From contig JADLCG010000103.1 in the NCBI GenBank assembly GCA_020847355.1, positions 1 through 6,324 of the forward strand: DNA of 6,324 nucleotides, read 5' to 3'. Source of the stretch: Anaerolineales bacterium. GTDB taxonomy: Bacteria; Chloroflexota; Anaerolineae; Anaerolineales; Villigracilaceae. A model generated the notes under the pieces. That model searched no databases. It was not told the DNA's origin and saw only the letters and a list, made by a program, of their open reading frames with translations. Position numbers and translations under genes: made by a program. Below, one piece after another: positions 1 to 5,983 of this stretch; positions within the stretch are counted from its first letter, which is position 1, and each line of letters starts with the position of its first letter.

Positions 1-6
1 ATCCCT

Positions 7-48
7 GCTCAAGCCGCCGTCCTCGGCGGCGGGGACGCCGCCTTGAGC
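7..48. repeat. GC-rich inverted repeat with two alternative folds, downstream of the protease gene
   Basis: The arms 7-22 (GCTCAAGCCGCCGTCC) and 33-48 pair at 14 of 16 positions around a 10-base loop. A second, mutually exclusive hairpin pairs GCCGCCG (13-19) with CGGCGGC (24-30) perfectly. On the minus strand it lies about 55 bases beyond the stop of the protease gene, so it could stop or stabilise that transcript. No T-run follows it, so it is not a standard intrinsic terminator. It resembles a dispersed intergenic (REP-like) repeat, but only one copy is visible here. The remaining bases, 49-104, are AT-rich and show nothing recognisable. Confidence 0.6.
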
Positions 49-104
49 GATGGTTTGTAGATAATGTCTAATATTTTCCGCTAGAGTGAATTTCAATTTA
101 ACGG

Positions 105-2447
105 TTATTTGCCCAGAGCTTGCTTCACGGCTTCATAGACATTGACCACGCCATAGCCAAAGGCGTTGCTGGGCATACCGCCAGTGAAACAACCAATTGA
201 CCGATCGCCTGTATAAGGCTGGGCGGTGTCAATGATCAATTGCTCGGTGGCGTCAATATTGCCGATGAGTTCAGGTTGAGCCGACCAGATCAAAGCCACC
301 ACGCCGACTAAGTGTGGTCCCGCCATTGAAGTGCCGCTATTAGCGCCATACGCATCATTAGGCAACGCGGACAAAATATCCACGCCCGGGGCAACGATAT
401 CCGGCTTGATTCTATCCGAGCCGTCTACTGTGACGGGTCCGCGACTGCTGAAATCTGCCACATCTCCGTTTTGATCAATTGCGCCCACTGAAAAGACCGA
501 ATCATATAACGATAACGGAGATTGAACCGTTCCGCATAAGGGACCATCGTTGCCAGTTGAAACGACGACGAAGATGCCGGCGTCGCGCAGGTTATTTGCG
601 GCGGGCAATAAAGCGTTCGGGTCACAGCCTTCAATTTCCGGACAACCCCAGGAATTATTCAAGATATCGGCGGCTTTGGCAGGTTCGCCATCCGTGAATG
701 GATTTCCATCTTGCGGAAACGGCGCGAACATAAATTGCAGACAATCCAAATAATAAGCCGGGTTGCCGAGATTGCGATCTAAATTGACGCAGGCGATCCA
801 TTGGGCTTTGGGCGCAACGCCAATGCCATCCGCGCCGAGGATTGTGCCGGTGGTGTGCGTGCCATGCCCGTGATGATCAACTGGCGAGGCGCTTCCTTCC
901 CAGGGGTCGTACCAGTTGTAATCATCGCCGTTGTTATAGCCGCGATATTGTTTTTGAATGGCGGGATGTTTGCCATCCACGCCTGAATCGGAATTGCCAA
1001 TCACAATGCCGGCGCCTTGCGCGCCAAATTCATCCCAAACTTTATCTGCGCCAATCATAGAAATATTCCAACCTACGCCGCTTGGTATCGGATCGGAATC
1101 TTGCGGCTGAATCGGCGTGGCATCTGCTGGAGGAACAGCGCGCAGGCGCGGGCTGGGAATGACGCGATCCACTTCGGGGCGAGTCAACAAATAGAGGCGT
1201 AGCAACGTCCCGCCTTGTACTTCCAGCGCGTTTTCTAAATAATAAGGCGTGTATTGAACGCCGGTTTTATCAAAGAGGTTGCGTAAATCATTTTGCGATG
1301 CGTTTGCCAACTGCGTCAATTGTTGATATGCGGCGCTGAGGCGCTCTTCGCGGTTTTGAATTTTAGCGACCTGCGAAAGATCGGCTTGTTCTTTGAAGAT
1401 GACAAATAAACGATCGCCGTAATTACCCGGATGCCCTAAGATGAAAAAAACGGCGCTGACGGCGACCCAGACCACGCCCGCGCCCGCCCAGCCCACAGCC
1501 CGCTTCGTTCTTGGACCTGAAGCTGGTCTTGCCACGAAATGCAGAATCAACGCCACGACATTCACCGCTAAACCAATGCCAATGACCGCCCATCCGGTTT
1601 TTGTGGCAACGGCGGCAATATCGCCCAGCACAATCGTCAACTCAGTGGGGTCGAACATAGCCAGCCCGGCAAAAGCCAGCAAAGCCACTGCGCTACCCGC
1701 GCCCAAACGTGAAGGTAAGATGGCGGCGATGGCAAACGCAAAAGCCGGAAGGATGGCTATTAGGATTAATTCCGAACCGTCATAGCCGATGGCGGAGCCG
1801 AGCAAAGCTAATAACGCGCCGATGCCGAGACCGTCAAGTAAGAGACTGCCGGTTGTGTTTTCCATTAATACGGCGGCGAGTAAACCCAAGCCTAAACCAG
1901 CCAGCAAACTTAAACAAGCGTCTGCGAATGAGCCGAATGAGCCGTATAAAGCAAAAGGCAGAACGCCGATTCCGGCGATGAGCAAGCCAAAGGGAAGCGA
2001 GCCGCGTTTCCATTCAATTTTATTTTTGCGAAAACGTAAAGCGACTCCCGCGCTGATAACGCACAGCAGAAATTGCAGGATTGCGCCGACTTGATCGTTA
2101 TTGGGACCGAGCAAGCGCAGGCTCAAAGCTGGAAAGGCGAACAGCGAAGCGCCAAACCAGCCGGCGTAAATGGGCTTGAAGCGCTCGTCTTTGGTGAAAT
2201 ACCAAAGCAAGCCAATCGAAAGGCTGATGAGAAAAGCCTGAAGCGCCAACCCAATCAAGCCAGACCATTGCAATACGCCCAAACTTAAAGAAGCGATTGC
2301 CATTTGACCCAGATACCAAACGACAAAGTTATATAGAAATAAACACAGCGGCAAAGGCAGGGCGAAGAGGATGAAAAGCATAAGCGGAGCGCCGCTTTTG
2401 TTTTGCGGCGAGGCTTCGGCGTAGTTTGGCTGAGGGGCTTCGGTCAT
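105..2447 (-). CDS. Membrane-anchored S8 (subtilisin-type, bacillopeptidase-F-like) serine peptidase
   Basis: This is a 780-residue protease with three regions. Residues about 22-338 are hydrophobic; I count about 11 helices. Basic loops (84-91, 138-149, 306-316) give N-terminus in and C-terminus out. Residues about 345-438 resemble the subtilase propeptide of bacillopeptidase F (KEQADLS at 352-358, then NALEVQGG and RPEVDRV before the catalytic domain). Residues about 455-778 form the S8 domain. Its triad is Asp487 (NSDSGVDG), His528 (HGHGTHTTG) and Ser707 (SGTSMAGPH), with oxyanion Asn633 (STGNDGP). Other family marks are NNSWGCP at 597-603, FSSRGPV and KPDIVAPGV. Six cysteines (553, 569, 602, 608, 638, 753) suit disulfides outside the cell. 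The ATG at 2447 follows AAGGAG with 6 bases between. That ribosome site lies inside the end of the upstream YczE-family gene, whose stop is one base away, so the two are probably translationally coupled. It looks intact. Its substrate is unknown. Confidence 0.95.
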   Translation of the reverse strand: MTEAPQPNYAEASPQNKSGAPLMLFILFALPLPLCLFLYNFVVWYLGQMAIASLSLGVLQWSGLIGLALQAFLISLSIGLLWYFTKDERFKPIYAGWFGASLFAFPALSLRLLGPNNDQVGAILQFLLCVISAGVALRFRKNKIEWKRGSLPFGLLIAGIGVLPFALYGSFGSFADACLSLLAGLGLGLLAAVLMENTTGSLLLDGLGIGALLALLGSAIGYDGSELILIAILPAFAFAIAAILPSRLGAGSAVALLAFAGLAMFDPTELTIVLGDIAAVATKTGWAVIGIGLAVNVVALILHFVARPASGPRTKRAVGWAGAGVVWVAVSAVFFILGHPGNYGDRLFVIFKEQADLSQVAKIQNREERLSAAYQQLTQLANASQNDLRNLFDKTGVQYTPYYLENALEVQGGTLLRLYLLTRPEVDRVIPSPRLRAVPPADATPIQPQDSDPIPSGVGWNISMIGADKVWDEFGAQGAGIVIGNSDSGVDGKHPAIQKQYRGYNNGDDYNWYDPWEGSASPVDHHGHGTHTTGTILGADGIGVAPKAQWIACVNLDRNLGNPAYYLDCLQFMFAPFPQDGNPFTDGEPAKAADILNNSWGCPEIEGCDPNALLPAANNLRDAGIFVVVSTGNDGPLCGTVQSPLSLYDSVFSVGAIDQNGDVADFSSRGPVTVDGSDRIKPDIVAPGVDILSALPNDAYGANSGTSMAGPHLVGVVALIWSAQPELIGNIDATEQLIIDTAQPYTGDRSIGCFTGGMPSNAFGYGVVNVYEAVKQALGK

Positions 2448-2448
2448 C

Positions 2449-3108
2449 TTAATCTCCTTCGGGCAGGGGGAGCGCCACTTGCATTTTTTCTAACGCCGGC
2501 TGGTGCGGTTGAACCTTGAGTAACTTAAACGCCCATTGTACGGCGGGTCCGATCAAGAGGGCGAAGACGAGCGTGCCAATTCCGGCAGGACCGCCCAATG
2601 CCCACCCGGCGATAAAGACTACGATTTCAATGCTGGCGCGCGCGACGCGTAAACTTAGCTTTGTGGTGCGATGAATGGCGAGCATTAAACTATCGCGCGG
2701 ACCGGCTCCGGCAGATACGCCAATGTAGATGGCGCTGGCGAAGCCTTGCATGAAAACTCCGGCGAGCAACATCAGGCTTTGCAGGATGATTTGTCCGCGG
2801 ATGGATGGGATGTAGGCGAGAAACAGATTTAACCATAAGCCAATGCTCAGGATGTTGGCGAGCGTTCCCCAGCCTACTTGTTCTTTCAAGATTAAAACGA
2901 AAATTAAAATAAAAAACGCATTTAAGATGGTAGTTGCGCCAATGGATAAACCGGTAAGTTTGGCTAACGCGGCTTCAAAGACCGTCCAGGTGCTGGTGCC
3001 TAAATTGGATTGAAGCGTCAGCGCGATGGATAAGCCGAATAACGCGAAACCGATTTGAATCACAAACAGGTCGCGGACGAAAGTATTCCAGCGGATGGGT
3101 TTTAACAT
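2449..3108 (-). CDS. YczE/YyaS/YitT-family integral membrane protein
   Basis: The protein has 219 residues and about five to six membrane helices. It matches the YczE family (COG2364 type) along its length: an N-terminal FALFGLSIALTLQSNLGTS segment, then TGLSIGATT, then YIGVSAGAGPRDSLMLAIHR, then GWALGGPAGIGTLVFALLIG followed by PAV. The family's biochemical role is not established; Bacillus YczE is linked to production of an antibiotic. The start chosen is the ATG at 3108, preceded by AAAGGAG. A longer in-frame start at 3150 would add 14 unconserved residues and would lie upstream of the likely promoter. It is the first gene of a two-gene unit with the protease, which starts one base after its stop. 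Confidence 0.9.
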   Translation of the reverse strand: MLKPIRWNTFVRDLFVIQIGFALFGLSIALTLQSNLGTSTWTVFEAALAKLTGLSIGATTILNAFFILIFVLILKEQVGWGTLANILSIGLWLNLFLAYIPSIRGQIILQSLMLLAGVFMQGFASAIYIGVSAGAGPRDSLMLAIHRTTKLSLRVARASIEIVVFIAGWALGGPAGIGTLVFALLIGPAVQWAFKLLKVQPHQPALEKMQVALPLPEGD

Positions 3109-3112
3109 AGTT

Positions 3113-3119
3113 CTCCTTT
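3113..3119 (-). promoter_or_regulatory. Ribosome binding site that fixes the start of the YczE-family gene at 3108
   Basis: On the minus strand AAAGGAG is followed by four bases and then the ATG at 3108. No comparable site precedes the longer alternative start at 3150, so this site decides the start. Confidence 0.75.
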
Positions 3120-3128
3120 GATGCGGCG

Positions 3129-3137
3129 ATGATACCA
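3129..3137 (-). promoter_or_regulatory. Possible extended -10 promoter of the YczE/protease operon
   Basis: The minus strand reads TGGTATCAT: a TGn extension followed by TATCAT, which matches TATAAT at five of six positions. It lies 20 bases upstream of the ATG at 3108, giving a leader of about 14 bases that just fits the ribosome site. No good -35 box is seen at the right distance, which extended -10 promoters can tolerate. TGATAC occurs twice on the plus strand (3130-3135 and 3143-3148) and could be an operator shared with the divergent gene. This is inference from sequence only. Confidence 0.35.
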
Positions 3138-3159
3138 TGCTGTGATACACTCGCTGGCG

Positions 3160-3600
3160 ATGATTTCAATTTTTGAAACGCAACGCGCTTCTTTTACGAT
3201 CAGTACCGACCCGGCGCGTTTGGAAATGCGCGCCATCCATGAATTTTTAGCGCGGACAGATTGGGCGCGGGACCGTCCGCGCCAGAATACGGAAACGGCG
3301 CTGGCGAATTCTTTAGTCTTTGGGTTGTATGCGGGAGACCGTCAAATTGGTCTGGCGCGGGTGGTGACGGATTATTCTGTAGTGGCGTATGTGTGCGATG
3401 TGTTCATCCACGAAGATTTTCGCGGCAGGGGGTTGGGGAAGTGGTTGATTGAAAGTATTCTCTCTCACCCAAACTTGAAGGCTGTCCGGCGCTGGTTATT
3501 GACGACTGAGGACGCGCACGGGCTGTATCAAAAATATGGCTTTGCGCCTTTAGATCACGCTGAAAAATGGATGCAACGACTGAAACCTTTTGCGGAATAA
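3160..3600 (+). CDS. GNAT-family N-acetyltransferase
   Basis: This 146-residue protein is expected to be a cytoplasmic enzyme that moves an acetyl group from acetyl-CoA to an amine. Its substrate cannot be read from the sequence. Motif A with the pyrophosphate-binding loop is clear: DVFIHEDFRGRGLGKWL, with RGRGLG at residues 88-93 counted from the ATG. Motif B follows at about 113-128 (LLTTEDAHGLYQKYGF). The N-terminal TDPARLEMRAIHEFL and GLYAGDRQIGLARVVTD segments are typical of small stand-alone GNAT proteins of this type. A GTG at 3142 would add six residues. I prefer the ATG at 3160 because homology-like sequence begins after it, but neither start has a Shine-Dalgarno site, so a leaderless transcript is possible. 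It is divergent from the YczE-family gene and followed at once by a terminator. Confidence 0.9.
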   Translation: MISIFETQRASFTISTDPARLEMRAIHEFLARTDWARDRPRQNTETALANSLVFGLYAGDRQIGLARVVTDYSVVAYVCDVFIHEDFRGRGLGKWLIESILSHPNLKAVRRWLLTTEDAHGLYQKYGFAPLDHAEKWMQRLKPFAE

Positions 3601-3602
3601 GG

Positions 3603-3632
3603 AAAAACGCCCCGAAAATTTTCGGGGCGTTT
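3603..3632. terminator. Bidirectional intrinsic terminator
   Basis: A perfect 28-bp palindrome runs from 3605 to 3632: AAACGCCCCGAAAA followed by its exact complement. It starts a few bases after the acetyltransferase stop and lies about 22 bases beyond the stop of the minus-strand lectin remnant. Read on the minus strand the GC stem is followed by TTTTT (from 3607 to 3603). On the plus strand only TTT follows. It should therefore end transcripts arriving from both sides, more strongly on the minus strand. Confidence 0.88.
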
Positions 3633-3654
3633 CATAAATAGGAAGCAGGCTTTT

Positions 3655-4062
3655 TTACGGAAGCTGAAAAGCGCGGGCGGAGATGAAATTATCAAAGAAG
3701 ATTGCGCCGGAGGTTGTTGCATCTATGCCGCTGACTGCGCCGAGTTGGATTTGATCGAGTCGGAAAGCGTCCAGATCCAAAGCGCCGATGGTTTCAACGA
3801 GCGTTCCGTCAATCCAAAAGGAGAGAAAACCGTCGTTGGCTGTGGGCGCGCTGGCTGTTTGCCATTCGATTTCCAGAATATGCCAATCGTTGGTGATGGT
3901 TTGCTTCGCGCCGTTGACGAAAGCGTAAGCGTCGTTCTTCACGCGCGGGCGGAGTTGGTATACGCCATTTTCATAGAGCAATTCAATTTGGAAGATGACC
4001 GTATCGCGATCGTCATCGCCGCCTTCAAAGATGGCGTGATTGGCGTGGTTTTCCATATTCAA
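3655..4062 (-). CDS. C-terminal half of a ConA/LamG-like lectin domain, probably a truncated remnant
   Basis: The open frame has 135 residues from a TTG at 4062. It reads like the second half of the concanavalin-like jelly-roll domain found at the C-terminus of large secreted proteins. The marks are NGVYQLRPRVKND, then HILEIEWQTA, then GFLSFWIDGTLVETI, then LDQIQLGAVSGIDATTSG and a closing FFDNFISARAFQLP. Family-like sequence continues upstream of the TTG (FNPNS, in the same frame) up to an in-frame TAG at 4087-4089, so the TTG is not a real start. The first half of the domain is missing. No ribosome site precedes the TTG. The signal-peptide start at 4150 reads into this region in another frame. 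Base composition here is like the left part, whereas everything upstream is AT-rich. It could be a dead 3' remnant or, if one base is wrong, part of a short secreted fusion. Confidence 0.6.
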   Translation of the reverse strand: MNMENHANHAIFEGGDDDRDTVIFQIELLYENGVYQLRPRVKNDAYAFVNGAKQTITNDWHILEIEWQTASAPTANDGFLSFWIDGTLVETIGALDLDAFRLDQIQLGAVSGIDATTSGAIFFDNFISARAFQLP

Positions 4063-4150
4063 CGAGTTGGGGTTGAAAGAACATACCTAATGTAATAATG
4101 CATAGCATAATCAATGACAATTTGAAAAAGCTTTTAGATTTGATATTCAT
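4025..4150 (-). pseudogene. Short signal-peptide reading frame running out of frame into the lectin remnant
   Basis: From the ATG at 4150 the minus strand encodes 41 residues that begin MNIKSKSFFKLSLIMLCIIT, a textbook signal peptide: a basic start and then a hydrophobic stretch to about residue 25. An AGAAGGA ribosome site (4158-4164) lies 7 bases upstream. After about residue 26 the frame reads through the lectin sequence in the wrong phase and stops at a TGA at 4025-4027. Removing one T from TTCTTTC (about 4075-4081) would join the signal peptide to FNPNS and the lectin frame, giving a secreted protein of about 165 residues. I read it as the 5' end of the last gene of the AT-rich operon, joined by deletion or recombination to the 3' end of an unrelated gene. 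Confidence 0.6.
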
Positions 4151-4157
4151 TTTAATT

Positions 4158-4164
4158 TCCTTCT
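4158..4164 (-). promoter_or_regulatory. Ribosome binding site of the signal-peptide frame at 4150
   Basis: The minus strand reads AGAAGGA, with 7 bases between it and the ATG at 4150. It is as good as the sites of the other genes in this operon and is the main evidence that the 41-residue frame is a genuine gene start. Confidence 0.6.
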
Positions 4165-4189
4165 TAAGGTTAAGGCCAAATGGTAATTT

Positions 4190-4609
4190 CTAAGTACCCC
4201 GACCCACTACCAACCCCGTCAAAGATCGGGATGAAAAAAAAGTGTATCCTTTGTAATGATATAAGTCTGTATTTTCTACCATGCCGATAAATTCAACTCG
4301 TAAAATGATAGGGCGCAAAATTCTTAATTCATCTAAAATCAAACCTTCATATCGGCTTACCCTTAATTTTTCGCGAGTGGTCAAATCTTGAGCGCCACAA
4401 GGAATTTTTTCTTCCCTATATCGTTGTTCATTTTCAGCCTGCTCTTCCAAAGTTATGTATTTGGAGCCATATTGATTAATAAATTGTTCAATCTCTTCTT
4501 CGCTAAGGCGGGTGGGAGTGCAAGGATTAATCCATAGGGGAGCTATTGCCCAGGTACTGCACAGGGTTGAAAATAACCCAATTATGGTAGCTATCTTTAT
4601 TTTTTTCAT
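4190..4609 (-). CDS. Secreted protein of unknown function, 3' end probably frameshifted
   Basis: I do not recognise this 139-residue protein. It begins with a signal peptide (MKKIKIATIIGLFSTLC, hydrophobic to about residue 23; the cleavage site is unclear because Pro follows AIA). The mature part is charged and Glu/Arg-rich (35-95), has two cysteines (30 and 71) that could pair, and a beta-like end. Cys17 is not in a lipobox. The start at 4609 has AAGGAA 8 bases upstream; an in-frame start at 4651 would put 14 extra residues before the signal peptide. The last residues after GYTFF look non-native. One extra T in the 8-T run (4234-4241) gives GYTFFFIPIFDGVGSGSGY, then LEITIWP, ending at 4170. 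That would be 146 residues, with 19 bases to the next start. It is the third gene of the AT-rich operon. Confidence 0.7.
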   Translation of the reverse strand: MKKIKIATIIGLFSTLCSTWAIAPLWINPCTPTRLSEEEIEQFINQYGSKYITLEEQAENEQRYREEKIPCGAQDLTTREKLRVSRYEGLILDELRILRPIILRVEFIGMVENTDLYHYKGYTFFSSRSLTGLVVGRGT

Positions 4610-4692
4610 TTCAGAGTTCCTTTTATGGGGCAGGTTGTAAATATCCCTCAATTAAGTTAGCAGTTAATTTAGCTATACCGTCGTTGGGTAGG

Positions 4693-5001
4693 TTACATAT
4701 CAGAAACGATTTTTGAGACGTGTTCTGGATTTAATCTGTTTTCGTTTTCTTCTAGACTTTGCGCCATAGCAAAGGGTTGTTCTTCGTTTTGTAATGGCGT
4801 GAAAGATTCTTCAGATGTTGGCGTCGGTGTGATTGTTGGAACAACAGTTCCTTCTATTGATATTGCAGTTGGAGTTTCTGTTATTGTAGATGAGGCTTCT
4901 CCTTGTGCGTACACTGAGGGTGATATGGTTGTAGAACCCAAGAATGTAAAAGATAAAACTAATCCAATCGCCCATTTTAAGATCGAGTTTTGCAATTTCA
5001 T
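4693..5001 (-). CDS. Small secreted Pro/Thr-rich protein of unknown function, 3' end probably frameshifted
   Basis: The 102-residue protein has a clear signal peptide (residues 1-32: basic start, hydrophobic 10-22, cleavage after VYA at 30-32). A Ser/Thr/Pro-rich stretch follows (37-69, including TPTPT), typical of an extracellular linker, then an acidic tail. No known domain is seen. The ATG at 5001 has GGAGG 6 bases upstream, while a longer in-frame start at 5028 has none. The gene begins 16 bases after the stop of the 321-residue gene. It ends at a TAA at 4693, leaving an unusual 83-base gap. Dropping one A from the AAAAA run (4710-4714) would continue it as VSKSFLICNLPNDGIAKLTA and on to GYLQPAP, with a stop at 4623-4625, 13 bases from the next gene. 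Confidence 0.68.
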   Translation of the reverse strand: MKLQNSILKWAIGLVLSFTFLGSTTISPSVYAQGEASSTITETPTAISIEGTVVPTITPTPTSEESFTPLQNEEQPFAMAQSLEENENRLNPEHVSKIVSDM

Positions 5002-5017
5002 AAGATTCCTCCAAAAA

Positions 5018-5983
5018 TTATTTATCAATAGGAATTATTAATTTGAGAATAGGACCTGAAATATGATAATAGCCCCCTCCAAAATCCGGACCAAAATTAA
5101 TTAAATCGTATCCTATTTCCTTTACTACTATCCCGCTTTCATCATAAAACCAACTCTTGAAATAGCCACCCATAAATTTTCCACCCGTATACTCACGAGT
5201 GATAATTGGTATACTTGTTTCTGAAAAATAAATTCCACTATCTCGCACGATATACTTTCCTATTGGCGAAGGAACATTTGTATATCTAAGCGAGAAATCA
5301 GCAATTTTATAATTTACATCCAAATCTTTCATTAGTTGTTCAAGTAGTTCACCATTTTTTACATTTAGACTCACTGGGCCAAGTGAAGCTTGAGGGAATA
5401 TGACATTTCTATCAAGGTTTTGACGAAAATTAGGAGCAAGTGCAATTAATCTATTTTCTTGATGGTGAATGAAAACATTACCAGCTCCAGTGAAATATGC
5501 TGATAGATCTGGGTTGAGTTCTCCGTTGTCAAGTAGTTTATTTGGAAAATTCCACTTCAAATCAACAAGTTCATACCTTTTCCCATCGGTCAAGTCCAAA
5601 ATATAGTGTGGTCTGTAATTAGGATTTTCAGGACCTACTAAACTGCCCTTTAACCAGACCAATTCCGAGCTAAGAAATACTCCTTTACTTAAAAGAAGCG
5701 GGTCATCGGGAACTTTTCTTTTTTCACCTGTGCGTAAATCTAATAAATAAGTTTTGTCTGTCAAATTTTCATGCACAAATAATACTTCCCCACCTGGCAC
5801 ACCGCGTACCACTGGCTTTTTGCAAGCAGAGACAAGTACCTCTGTATTTGGCGGGCGAAACAGATCTTCTTTAAGGCAAAGCGGAAAAAATAACAACGAA
5901 GGCAGGTTGCAACATAACAAAATAAATAAAAGGATAGTTAGTAATCTCGTTAGTTTTTTGTTACTTTTGAGTTTTTCAATCAT
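5018..5983 (-). CDS. Membrane-anchored exported protein of unknown function, possibly beta-propeller-like
   Basis: This 321-residue protein has a short basic N-terminus (MIEKLKSNKKLTR) and one long hydrophobic segment (about 13-37), which is a signal anchor or uncleaved signal peptide. The rest, about 285 residues, should lie outside. It contains repeated strand-turn motifs, TYLLDLRTGEKRKVP (78-92) and HYILDLTDGKRYELV (126-140), and a later GKYIVRDSGIYFSE stretch. Together they suggest a WD40/YncE-style propeller; this is weak evidence. The cysteines near the membrane (24, 25, 36) do not form a lipobox. The ATG at 5983 has GGAGG 8 bases upstream. It is the first gene of the AT-rich operon. 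It is not assigned to a family. Confidence 0.75.
   Translation of the reverse strand: MIEKLKSNKKLTRLLTILLFILLCCNLPSLLFFPLCLKEDLFRPPNTEVLVSACKKPVVRGVPGGEVLFVHENLTDKTYLLDLRTGEKRKVPDDPLLLSKGVFLSSELVWLKGSLVGPENPNYRPHYILDLTDGKRYELVDLKWNFPNKLLDNGELNPDLSAYFTGAGNVFIHHQENRLIALAPNFRQNLDRNVIFPQASLGPVSLNVKNGELLEQLMKDLDVNYKIADFSLRYTNVPSPIGKYIVRDSGIYFSETSIPIITREYTGGKFMGGYFKSWFYDESGIVVKEIGYDLINFGPDFGGGYYHISGPILKLIIPIDK

Noticed and set aside
1441..2288. Several open frames of 70-114 codons on the plus strand opposite the protease gene
   Set aside because: They are antisense shadows of the membrane-domain coding sequence, rich in Ala/Pro/Arg, with no ribosome sites or recognisable motifs.
3109..3150. Longer start for the YczE-family gene at 3150
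   Set aside because: The 14 extra residues are unlike the family and would begin upstream of the likely promoter; the ATG at 3108 has a strong ribosome site.
4062..4085. Programmed frameshifting as the explanation of the signal-peptide/lectin break
   Set aside because: No stem-loop, pseudoknot or strong slippery heptamer is visible, and the lectin domain lacks its first half, so a joint or indel is simpler.
4610..4651. Longer start for the secreted protein at 4651
   Set aside because: It would put a polar 14-residue stretch before a complete signal peptide and would overlap the likely corrected end of the preceding gene.
5002..5028. Longer start for the Pro/Thr-rich protein at 5028
   Set aside because: It overlaps the end of the upstream gene, lacks a ribosome site and places extra residues before the signal peptide; the ATG at 5001 has GGAGG.
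4799..5041. 80-codon plus-strand frame opposite the Pro/Thr-rich protein
   Set aside because: It is antisense to a gene with a clear signal peptide and ribosome site, and it has neither of its own.
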